Source of the DNA: Chitinophagaceae bacterium UBA7600
Lineage (GTDB): Bacteria; Bacteroidota; Bacteroidia; Chitinophagales; Chitinophagaceae
Reading direction: 5' to 3'
DNA: 64,000 bases
Assembly: GCA_002478885.1 (NCBI GenBank)
Contig: DLKC01000073.1
Span: 62,001 to 126,000 of the forward strand
Positions 35,401-43,790 of the stretch are shown in pieces. The notes under the pieces were generated by a model, which saw only the letters and a program-made list of their open reading frames with translations, was not told the origin of the DNA and searched no databases. Position 1 is the stretch's first letter. Every line of letters starts with the position of its first letter. A program made the position numbers and the translations under genes.

Positions 35401-37750
35401 TTGATGTACCCGGAATAGCGACCGCATCATTTTCGGAAGAGGCTGCATAGATATCTACATGCAAATCTGTCGAAGACACTGAACCGGCAGGTGTTTTAAG
35501 GCCAGGATTGGCATAAACTGACTGGGCGTCCTGTCCGGTAGCCGACTGCCATGCTAGAAGGGATGTTTTATCACTTCCTGCATAAATTCCAAGCACGCCT
35601 CCTGTACCATCTGCAAAAAATTTATTATTACCGGAAACAAGGCCTGAGGGATTGGTGCCGGTTCCCGACAACTGTATTGCATAATACTTTCCTGTGCCAG
35701 ACCTGGAGTTCTGGAAAATATTGTTCTTATAGATCCTGGCCACGCCTGTTGTGAGGCTGCGCAACGCGTAACATTTATTGTTGCCGATAACACCTGTGCC
35801 ACCAATATAAACTGTATTGAAATAAAAATTGTTCGTTCCGCCGGTTTCGTAAATACCGTTGATGATAAGATTATTCGAAAGTGACGTTCCTGAAACATCA
35901 TAACCAATAGCCACCATATTATTCTGGAAGGTCATTTTACCCCCTGCTATATAAATACCCCTTAACTCGGCAAAACTGTTGGTTGACGTATTGACTAAAG
36001 TATGGATTATATTATTAGCCACGGTGACGGTTGTTGCAGAAGCCGTGCTACCGGTAAGATGCATGGCTGCAACAACTACGCCAGCCAGAGGATCGGATGC
36101 ACCGATTGCGTAGATAGTGTCGCTGCTGATGTTTCCGGTAAAGGCAGTTACTGAGGAATTTGCAGCTTGCCTTATACCAACGACTGCCGGTGAGTTGCCG
36201 CTGCTGTTTTGTGCATCGGAGGAAATGTTTGCAATAGTATTCCCGATGATAGAAAAAACAGAAGATGCATCATTTTGAATGGCAACAATTCTTGCAGACA
36301 CAGACGAAGAAGAGCTGTTATTAAAGGACGCAGCCGTTGTTTTGCTGCCGATTACATTATTATTTATGGTGACACTTGCTGCAATATTCATATTTGCCCT
36401 GATGCCATATAAATTAAATGTCGCATTTGCTGACGTGCCTGCATTGATGGACCCGATTGCATTACCAGAGATGTTGGTCGCAGCCGATGCTGATGTATAT
36501 ATACCGCAGGCATCGGTTGCCAACGCTGCAGACGAATTTATGCTAATGGCATTATTGCCACCTGAGGCGCCGACGGTATTCGCTGTAATATTAACCAGCC
36601 CGGCCGCGACCTGAATACCACAAAACGGAGCGGCTGATAGTGTTCCTGACAAGCTTCCCGAAAAACTGATAGCGGTAATATTGTTATTTGAAACAAGCGA
36701 TGCAGTTGTAGCAGCAGAACTGATATAAATCGGGACAAGCCTTGTGCCGACAGCGCCATTAATGGCTAATATACCTGAAGTGCCAGCATTGCTGTAACCA
36801 ATGGTGTTACCATCAACAAGGAAATTATTTCCTGTGGCTGTATTGCTGATGCTGATGAATCGATATTCAGTACCGGCCGTTTGCGTGCGCACATCTGTTT
36901 GGAATAGCTTATTGCCTGTTATGGCAATATCAGTTGAACCAGCGTTGATGTCGATCATTCGGGATATTGCGGTGGCGCTGAAGCAGTCAAACAAACTACA
37001 GTCGGCTATTGTAATACCGCTATTGTTAACAGCTGCAGAAGTGGTTGAACCCTTACTTTCAATGAGCCTTACCGGTAGCCCACCGGCAGCAGCACCAATA
37101 CTACAATTGGTGATTGTATTATCATCATTCCCGGTTGTTACACCTGTTGCAAACCAAACATTAGCCCCATCATCACCGGAAGCAATGTTTACTGTTGCAG
37201 AACCTAAGATGGCGCAATTGCTAATGCTGTTGGAAGTGGCATCGCCGATGAATTTTATTGTTGAAGTTCCGGCTGTATTTGCCGAGCTGGCATTTTGAAT
37301 CGTGAGTGAGTTGCCTGAAGCATTAATGCCGTCGATGGTAACATTGTCGGCACCATTCAGAAGAATAAGCGCGGTTGCAATATTGCCTCCAATGGTAATA
37401 TTTCCAGAAGGGGTAATGGCAACTGCCGAATATGATGCACCGCCGTTTCCGCTTTCGTTAAGTACCGCGGTAGTAGTTTCATTTGTATTACCATCTATAA
37501 GTATATTGATAAGGCCCGAATGAGTTCCGTTATTGATTGCTGCAAATGCATCGCCCAGTGTTGAATAATCCGCGCTGGCTGTACCACCCGTGGCGGTTAA
37601 ATGAACCGGCAAAAGGTCGTATGTTTTATTATTGTTAAAGCGTTTTCCTGCAATGGCCGGCTGAAAAGCGGTGGCAATAAATATAAAGAGCACTACTAGT
37701 AGAACTGGAAGTGCATCTCCACGGTTTGTTTTTCTTGTAACAGTTTCCAT
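32414..37750 (-). CDS. Very large T9SS-secreted surface protein with beta-helix region and MopE-like repeats
   Basis: 1778 residues. A signal peptide/membrane anchor lies at about 15-35. The next ~800 residues are rich in Asn, Ala, Ser, Thr and have repeated GNTI/NNVI-like runs typical of right-handed beta-helices. Immunoglobulin-like or PKD-like domains follow (about 830-1230), including a jelly-roll segment near 1050-1180. Three tandem ~70-residue repeats (about 1233-1440) carry [36 protein letters not shown], as in MopE-like putative metal-binding motifs. The last ~85 residues form the T9SS sorting domain ([14 protein letters not shown] ... MYIVRLITD). Cell-surface attachment and Ca/Cu binding are plausible; the role is unknown. 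Confidence 0.88.
   Translation of the reverse strand: [1778 protein letters not shown]
33430..34060 (-). repeat. Three tandem MopE-like repeats inside the T9SS protein
   Basis: Units of about 210 bp (70 codons). Units two and three are almost identical in protein ([17 protein letters not shown], then TGIAPTGYV) yet differ at many third codon positions; the first is more diverged. Each encodes CGNGIDDNC with two cysteines and several Asp/Asn residues. Confidence 0.85.
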
Positions 37751-37839
37751 AAACTTAGTTTTCAGGTTGAGGGCTTTTGTTATAAGGGTAATAATATTTT
37801 CGTTCTGGCTTTTTATTTCTGATGCAATATGCTACTACA

Positions 37840-37893
37840 GTACAAGTGAGTGACACAACAGCCGATGCTCAAAGCGATGCAGCAGACAAAAAA
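37840..37893 (+). repeat. Dispersed intergenic repeat, type B copy
   Basis: GTACAAGTGAGTGACACAAC, AGCCGATGC, then GCAGACAAAAAA. It abuts the peroxidase stop codon (2 bp apart). Confidence 0.85.
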
Positions 37894-37895
37894 TC

Positions 37896-39239
37896 TTATT
37901 GGCAGCCGCGATCAATTTTTGATTGGGCGTCGTTATTAGGAATGCAATCTCCAGAAGGCAAAGACGCCGGAGCATATCTTGAAAGATTGGGATCGTACAA
38001 TGCGTCTTTTACAAACGCCACCAGCTTTGCAATTTCATCGTCGTTAAGATTTAAAGGCACAAATTGTTTAGCCAGTTGCGTGGCCGGGACATTTGCATTT
38101 TGAGGCACTGCAGTATTGATGTAACGAATAACCTGTTCAATCGATGTGAAGTTGCCACCGTGGCCGTAAAAGCCCGCATCTTTAAGATTGTATAACTGCG
38201 GCACTTTAAATTTATAGAGGTCCGCAGCCTTGCCTGTAAAGCCACCGCGTCCTTTGCTTTCGGTGTTTCCAGGTGCAATATTAACGGCGCCAAAAACCCC
38301 TTGTTGCATGTCGGCCATTCCCAGTGCAAAAAACTGCACAGTTCCGAGAGACGGCCCATTGTGGCATTTTGCACATTTGGCTTTGCCAAAGAAAAGATTC
38401 ATACCTGCAACCTGGTCGGCGGTCATGGCTCTTGGGTCTCCCTGTAAATATTTTTGAAAAGGAGCTTCATTTGGTAAAAGTGTGCGCTGGTAAGCGGCCA
38501 TTGCAAGCGATACATTTAATGAGGATACGCGCTGCGCTTCGGGCACATCGGGAAATGCTAGATCAAAAAGGTTTTTATATTCGGGAACTGAGGCAAGCCA
38601 AACAGTGTCAGGTGTGAGCCTGTGCTTTTTAAGGGCCGCGACGCCACCACCTTCAAGCCCCTGCATACCGAGGAAATTATTATTGGTACCGTCTGAGACT
38701 TTCCAGTTGGCCTCTGTACCGAGGTTAACACCGGTGCCTCCCAACGAACCATTCCACAAAATAACTTCTGAATAAGCCGTGTTAAGCACTGTTGGAGTAC
38801 GTATTGGCTGAACATCCAGATTGGCAGTACTATATAAGGGTGAAGGAATTCTCAATTCCCCGGTAACACCGAAGCCGTTTCCTCCTTCACTGATAGCCTG
38901 CGACATACCTGATTGAAATCCAGCTTCCGCATGATGGCAAGTAGCACAGGAGTATGTATGAAGCCCTTGCTGCTGTTTAGGTGTTTGCCCCAATCTTGAT
39001 TCGTGGAATAGCAATTGCCCAAGCTGCACTTTCTCGGCAGTAATGGGATTCTTGGGATCTTGAGGAATAGAGGGATAATCATCACTCCGAGGCAGCATCA
39101 AAGAGCTCATGTCTCTAGGTGACAAAATGCTTGAAACAGCATCGTCGTTTGTTGCAAAATTGGAAGAAACAAGTTCAGTTTTTTGGCAAGAAAGTAAAAA
39201 CAGAACAGCAATCAGGCTGATAGTTGTTAACTTTTTCAT
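37896..39239 (-). CDS. Di-haem cytochrome c peroxidase-like lipoprotein
   Basis: 447 residues. The lipobox LFLLSC gives Cys18 as the lipidated residue. Two c-type haem motifs are present, CATCH (C98, C101, H102) and CAKCH (C289, C292, H293), in the spacing of the CCP/MauG family. The family reduces H2O2 with electrons from cytochrome c in the periplasm, or acts in maturation as in MauG. Distal residues such as GHGGNF (near 365) are typical. Single gene on the minus strand. Confidence 0.92.
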   Translation of the reverse strand: MKKLTTISLIAVLFLLSCQKTELVSSNFATNDDAVSSILSPRDMSSLMLPRSDDYPSIPQDPKNPITAEKVQLGQLLFHESRLGQTPKQQQGLHTYSCATCHHAEAGFQSGMSQAISEGGNGFGVTGELRIPSPLYSTANLDVQPIRTPTVLNTAYSEVILWNGSLGGTGVNLGTEANWKVSDGTNNNFLGMQGLEGGGVAALKKHRLTPDTVWLASVPEYKNLFDLAFPDVPEAQRVSSLNVSLAMAAYQRTLLPNEAPFQKYLQGDPRAMTADQVAGMNLFFGKAKCAKCHNGPSLGTVQFFALGMADMQQGVFGAVNIAPGNTESKGRGGFTGKAADLYKFKVPQLYNLKDAGFYGHGGNFTSIEQVIRYINTAVPQNANVPATQLAKQFVPLNLNDDEIAKLVAFVKDALYDPNLSRYAPASLPSGDCIPNNDAQSKIDRGCQ

Positions 39240-39568
39240 GGGGTACGTTTTTAGTAAACACAGGGTTAGTGTTACAAAAAGGGTTTAATAAGGGATTATA
39301 TTAACAACGCGAAAGTATGTAAAAAAAACGGCAACAAATTGGGTGACAGGATTTTGAAAAGAATTTAATCTAAACTGCCACCAAAAAGCCGTATACAGCA
39401 TCGATGGTTAAACAACTTTAAACAAATTTTAATCACATGAGGGTAAAGAAGGCCCGCTATTTCTCCGGCGGCTCAACTATTGGGATATATGCCATGTTTT
39501 CCACCAACCAATTGCTTAGCAAGTTTTAAGCATAGGAAACCCTTGGCCTGAATGCTGCAGAAATGAAT

Positions 39569-39596
39569 TTTGCTATAGATAATGCAATTATTTTTG
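39569..39596 (+). promoter_or_regulatory. Bacteroidota-type promoter of the CDF gene
   Basis: -33 TTTG (39569-39572), a 16-bp spacer and -7 TATTTTTG (39589-39596), 27 bp before the TTG start. The rest of the 39240-39622 gap shows nothing else recognisable. Confidence 0.6.
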
Positions 39597-39622
39597 TACT
39601 CTTTTTATAAAATATTGCCCAC

Positions 39623-40606
39623 TTGCAAAAAGCAAAACAGAATTACCACATTCAGCAATGGATAACCGTTTTATCGATTGTTCTTTTTATTGCAAAAATA
39701 ATTGCCTACTACCTTACGCACTCGCTGTCCATCCTTAGCGATGCCCTCGAGAGTATTGTGAATGTTATTGCTGGATTTATTGGCCTATATAGTCTTTATA
39801 TTGCTGCAAAACCGAGAGATATTGAACATCCTTACGGCCATGGAAAGGCGGAGTTTATTTCCGCTGCAGCTGAGGGCGCATTAATCATCGCTGCAGGTTT
39901 TCTTATACTTTACGAGACGGTTCAGAATTTTATTCAACAAAGCGAAATTAAACAACTTGACCAGGGGCTTTACGTGGTGGCAGTCACTGCAGTCATAAAT
40001 TATGCTGCCGGCTATTTTTGTGTAAGAGTTGGCAAAAAGAACAACTCTCTTGCTCTCCAGGCCAGTGGTAAACATTTGAAAATAGACACGTGGTCAACAT
40101 TGATAATTATTGGAGCGTTGGTACTAATGTTGTTCACAGGGCTTGTTTGGCTCGATAAAGCGGTGGCTCTGGCCATGAGTGTGGTAATTATTTACAATGG
40201 TTACAAGATTATCAGGAAATCATTGGCGGGCATCATGGACGAGGCCGACATGGATTTATTGAAAGATATCGTTGTATTGCTCAACAACAACCGCAAAGAA
40301 AACTGGATAGATCTCCACAATCTCCGCGTAATCAAATTCGGCCCCGTACTGCACATCGATTGCCATCTTACCGTGCCCTGGTATATGAATGTTCACCAGG
40401 CTCATGACGAGATTGATGCACTTACCGATCTTATAAAAAATGCGTATGGCGACAGCATCGAATTTTTTGTACATACCGACGGATGCCTCGACTTTTCGTG
40501 CAGCATTTGCAGCAAAGAAGATTGCCATGTGCGCAAACATCCCTTCGAACAAAAAGTGGAATGGACACTTGATAATATTATCTCCAACCAAAAACACAAG
40601 ATCTGA
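39623..40606 (+). CDS. Cation diffusion facilitator (CDF) metal exporter
   Basis: 327 residues with six membrane helices (about 12-200). Transport-site motifs are SDALES in helix 2, HPYGHGKAE after it and GKHLKIDTWSTL in helix 5. The C-terminal domain (about 200-290) has HIDCHLTVPW. An unusual Cys/His-rich tail (CLDFSCSICSKEDCHVRKHPF, about 289-309) may bind metal. The transporter would exchange a divalent cation such as Zn, Fe or Mn for protons. The only start in range is TTG at 39623. It is followed by a repeat. Confidence 0.92.
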   Translation: MQKAKQNYHIQQWITVLSIVLFIAKIIAYYLTHSLSILSDALESIVNVIAGFIGLYSLYIAAKPRDIEHPYGHGKAEFISAAAEGALIIAAGFLILYETVQNFIQQSEIKQLDQGLYVVAVTAVINYAAGYFCVRVGKKNNSLALQASGKHLKIDTWSTLIIIGALVLMLFTGLVWLDKAVALAMSVVIIYNGYKIIRKSLAGIMDEADMDLLKDIVVLLNNNRKENWIDLHNLRVIKFGPVLHIDCHLTVPWYMNVHQAHDEIDALTDLIKNAYGDSIEFFVHTDGCLDFSCSICSKEDCHVRKHPFEQKVEWTLDNIISNQKHKI

Positions 40607-40672
40607 TTTTTAATTAACTATGGCCCCAACTGCAGCAAGGCTTTCAGCTTTTATTGCGTCGCACCCTTGTAC
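40607..40672 (-). repeat. Dispersed intergenic repeat, type A copy
   Basis: TTTTTAATTAACTATGGCCCC, then TTGCGTCGCACCCTTGTAC. It begins right at the CDF stop codon. Confidence 0.83.
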
Positions 40673-40795
40673 GGCAGAACAACATGGAGCAAAAAAGCCG
40701 CTTCATACGCGTTGTAAGTGTCCCTGTTTTATCAACATTTTAAAACAGCACAAATATTCCATCGCAATAACGAAGCGGATATGCCGACAGCCATT

Positions 40796-41512
40796 TTATT
40801 TCAGGGTAAACACAACATTTACCTCAAATTGCAACTTTATTTTTTTAAAATCAACATTCATCACGGGAGTTGCATCGTTGGCCTCTGCCATTGCCATTTT
40901 TACTGCATAGTTTGCGTACGGAACAGGTCCGATCGTTGTTTCGCCCGGCTCATTAATTGTTACAGCCTCACCAACATGCTCACCTATTGCTCCAGATAAA
41001 TAGTTAGCTTTTTCTTTTGCAGCTTTTATAGCCGCGATCTTTAATTCCTTTTTCAGTTCTTCCATTTTACTGTAACCGGTTTTGGCAATAACGAAATTCT
41101 GGGTAGCCTCATCATCCATCTTGTCAACAAGTTCGTCGAGTTTCCCGGTGCTGTTAACTTTTACCCAATATGTTATACCGGCTTTCATATCAGGATTTTG
41201 CTTCCTGTTTTTCTTTTGCCATAAATAGTTGTCATTGTAGCCGCTATAACTAAGCACCTGCAGATCTTCTTCTTTCAAGCCGATGCTGCCACAGGCCCGG
41301 AGAAAATTATTCTTTATCTGGTCAATATCTATTTTATCGCCATTTTTCTTGTTGTATTCACGAAGGTCAACCTGCACATAAATTTCATCAGGTTGTACTT
41401 CTTTAGACGCAGATCCTGATACAGAGATCGTTCTGTTCACTGGTTTTAATTCCTGTGCATGCAGTTGCGCGATGAACAATACGCTTGCAAAAACTAAAAT
41501 TGTCCTTTTCAT
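40796..41512 (-). CDS. SIMPL (DUF541) domain periplasmic protein
   Basis: 238 residues from the ATG at 41512 (MKRTILVFASV, signal peptide ending LHAQ); an upstream ATG at 41551 gives a poorer N-terminus. The mature part is one SIMPL/DUF541 domain starting ISVSGSASKEVQPDEIYVQVDL, with the usual coil KKELKIAAIKAAKEKANYLSGAIGEHVGEAVTI. Members occur in periplasm and outer membrane and are linked to stress or signalling; molecular function is not settled. Confidence 0.9.
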   Translation of the reverse strand: MKRTILVFASVLFIAQLHAQELKPVNRTISVSGSASKEVQPDEIYVQVDLREYNKKNGDKIDIDQIKNNFLRACGSIGLKEEDLQVLSYSGYNDNYLWQKKNRKQNPDMKAGITYWVKVNSTGKLDELVDKMDDEATQNFVIAKTGYSKMEELKKELKIAAIKAAKEKANYLSGAIGEHVGEAVTINEPGETTIGPVPYANYAVKMAMAEANDATPVMNVDFKKIKLQFEVNVVFTLK

Positions 41513-41668
41513 ATCTGTAAATTTTTGAAAGGATGGCAGAAATTTTGCCATTACATAAACACCCCTGCTTTGTGGTGTAGCTTAACAAATAGTTAGCAGA
41601 ACGCGTCTTGAGCTAGTGCTTTAACCCATACCAGCAACAACACGTTTATCCGCCAACAAATGCCCTGC

Positions 41669-41726
41669 TATACAAGAGTGCGACGCAACAGGTGACGCCA
41701 TTAAATACAATTGCCGGTAACACAGG
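41669..41726 (+). repeat. Dispersed intergenic repeat, type A copy
   Basis: TATACAAGAGTGCGACGCAA, CAGGTGACGCCA, then TTGCCGGTAACACA. It lies in the divergent region upstream of pckA, away from gene 3' ends. Confidence 0.83.
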
Positions 41727-41803
41727 TGCACTTAATTTTCTTTATTTCCAGGCCTGGAAAATATTTAGTATTCCTCAAGCCTTTCTTTGAAAATTATTAA
41801 ATA

Positions 41804-41838
41804 AATCGTTTTCAAAAGCTTTCGTTTTAGAAACGATT
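41804..41838. promoter_or_regulatory. Dyad upstream of pckA
   Basis: AATCGTTT ... AAACGATT, 8-bp arms with a 19-bp centre. Two further ACGATC motifs (CAACGATCAATCCC and AACTAACGATCGTAAG) lie within 70 bp, so this may be an operator cluster for pckA. Confidence 0.45.
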
Positions 41839-41913
41839 CAACGATCAATCCCATTTACTAAATAAACACGAATATTACAACCCGTTAACTAACGATCGTA
41901 AGTAAATGAAGCT

Positions 41914-41921
41914 TATATTTG
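41914..41921 (+). promoter_or_regulatory. Possible -7 box of pckA
   Basis: TATATTTG, 21 bp before the pckA ATG, fits TAnnTTTG. No clear -33 motif was found. Confidence 0.5.
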
Positions 41922-41942
41922 TCGCCTCTAAAAAGCTTACAT

Positions 41943-43553
41943 ATGATTTTAGTAAAAACCAATTTTCCTAAGAAGCAATTGCAGCAGTTGGGATTGAATT
42001 ATGACAATGTTCATTACCAGCTTAGCCCGAATGTGCTGACCGAACAAACCTTGCTGAGGAAGGAAGGAGTGCTCAACAGCAGCGGTGCACTTTGCATAAA
42101 CACCGGGGAATTCACCGGCCGATGCCCTCAAGACAAATTCACCGTAAGAGACACTATTACCGAAAACAATATCCATTGGAACAATTTCAATCTGCCGATA
42201 GACGAGAAATATTTTTTTCAACTCAAAGAAAAAATGCTCGGCTATCTTAACTGCAAGAACGATCTGTGGGTCCGTGACTGCTATGCATGCACGGAGCCGG
42301 CCTACCGGTTAAACATTCGGGTGATTAACGAAAACCCATGGAGCAATTTGTTTGCATATAATATGTTCCTGCGACCAAAGGAGGACGATTTGGAAAATTT
42401 TGTGCCCGAATGGACCATCCTGCAGGCGCCGGGCTTTAGTGCAGACCCTTCCACAGACGGAACAAGAGCACACAACTTTGCCATCATTTCATTTACCCAT
42501 AAAACGATATTGATCGGGGGCACCGGTTATACCGGCGAAATGAAGAAGGGTATTTTTACCGTACTCAATTATATTCTGCCGCAAAACAAGCAAGTGTTAA
42601 GTATGCATTGCAGTGCCAATGTTGGAAGAAACGGCGATGTAGCCATCTTCTTCGGCCTTAGCGGTACAGGCAAAACAACCCTTAGCGCAGATCCCCATCG
42701 CAAATTGATCGGAGATGACGAACATGGTTGGAATAACGATAGTGTTTTTAATTTCGAAGGCGGTTGCTATGCAAAATGCATCGATCTCGACGAAGAAAAA
42801 GAGCCTGAAATATTTCACGCGATCAGGCCCGGCGCATTAGTAGAAAATGTGATGTTTTTTGACGGAACAGACGAAATTGATTTTGCAGGAAAAAAGATTA
42901 CGGAAAACACGAGGGTAAGTTATCCGCTACACTTTATCGGCAACGCAGTAAAAAATGAACCATGTAAAAACCCAAAAAATATTTTCTTCCTAACCTGCGA
43001 TGCCTACGGCGTATTACCACCGATAAGCAAACTTTCAGCAGGCCAGGCAATGTACCAATTTATCAGCGGCTACACCGCAAAAGTTGCAGGAACCGAAGAA
43101 GGTGTGAAAGAACCGAAAGCCACATTCAGCGCATGTTTCGGCGCCCCTTTCCTTCCTTTACATCCCGGCAAATATGCAGAAATGCTGGGTAAAAAAATAA
43201 AAGACCAAAATGTAAAAGTTTGGATGATCAATACGGGATGGATCGGTGGCGGCTACGGCGTTGGAACCAGGATAAAACTGCGTTTTACCAGATCAATGAT
43301 TAATGCCGTATTGAATAACCAACTCGACCACGTTGAATTTGAAGAACACCCGGTATTTGGCGTTATGGTTCCAAAAACATGCCCGGACGTGCCGGCGGTA
43401 TTGCTTAAACCTCGGGATACGTGGACGCGCAAGTCAGATTACGACCAACAGGCAAATATGCTCGCATCGCTCTTTATAAAGAATTTTGAACAATACGCAG
43501 AATGTATAAGCCCCGAAATCTTAGAAGCCGCCCCAAAACCGGGGAGCCTGTAA
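41943..43553 (+). CDS. pckA: ATP-dependent phosphoenolpyruvate carboxykinase
   Basis: 536 residues from the ATG at 41943; a TTG 24 bp earlier is in frame but unlikely. It converts oxaloacetate and ATP to PEP, CO2 and ADP in gluconeogenesis. Signatures: the P-loop GLSGTGKTT (kinase-1a), the metal-binding LIGDDEHGW (kinase-2) and MHCSANVGRNGD ahead of it. The C-terminal half with GGYGVGTRIKLRFTRSMINAV is complete. Transcribed alone with its own terminator; the upstream dyad suggests catabolite-type control. Confidence 0.97.
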   Translation: MILVKTNFPKKQLQQLGLNYDNVHYQLSPNVLTEQTLLRKEGVLNSSGALCINTGEFTGRCPQDKFTVRDTITENNIHWNNFNLPIDEKYFFQLKEKMLGYLNCKNDLWVRDCYACTEPAYRLNIRVINENPWSNLFAYNMFLRPKEDDLENFVPEWTILQAPGFSADPSTDGTRAHNFAIISFTHKTILIGGTGYTGEMKKGIFTVLNYILPQNKQVLSMHCSANVGRNGDVAIFFGLSGTGKTTLSADPHRKLIGDDEHGWNNDSVFNFEGGCYAKCIDLDEEKEPEIFHAIRPGALVENVMFFDGTDEIDFAGKKITENTRVSYPLHFIGNAVKNEPCKNPKNIFFLTCDAYGVLPPISKLSAGQAMYQFISGYTAKVAGTEEGVKEPKATFSACFGAPFLPLHPGKYAEMLGKKIKDQNVKVWMINTGWIGGGYGVGTRIKLRFTRSMINAVLNNQLDHVEFEEHPVFGVMVPKTCPDVPAVLLKPRDTWTRKSDYDQQANMLASLFIKNFEQYAECISPEILEAAPKPGSL

Positions 43554-43597
43554 CATTTCAACGTTATCACCCGCTGCAAGGCCTCAACAATTGCGAT

Positions 43598-43635
43598 AAA
43601 AAAGACTTTCACCGCTAACAGGGAAGGTCTTTTTA
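43598..43635 (+). terminator. Intrinsic terminator of pckA
   Basis: AAAAAGACTTTC / GGAAGGTCTTTTT stem with a ~9-base loop and T-run, 45 bp after the stop. Confidence 0.8.
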
Positions 43636-43650
43636 CTTCTTTTATCCTTA

Positions 43651-43711
43651 TTTGTTTTACTAGCCAGGCTGCACCGTCAAATGCAGCACCTGTTGCGTCG
43701 CACGCTTGTAC
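43651..43711 (-). repeat. Dispersed intergenic repeat, type A copy
   Basis: TTTGTTTTACTAGCCAGGCTG, then TTGCGTCGCACGCTTGTAC. Just after the pckA terminator. Confidence 0.88.
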
Positions 43712-43790
43712 TCCTGGTCGCTATGCAGCTTTTATTGTACAAAAATAAATGTATAAATACTGGTATAAAAATGGCAATCAGAAGAATTTA

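Noticed and set aside
36801..37298. 165-codon plus-strand frame inside the giant T9SS gene
   Set aside because: Antisense shadow of a strongly biased coding sequence; the minus-strand gene has clear domains.
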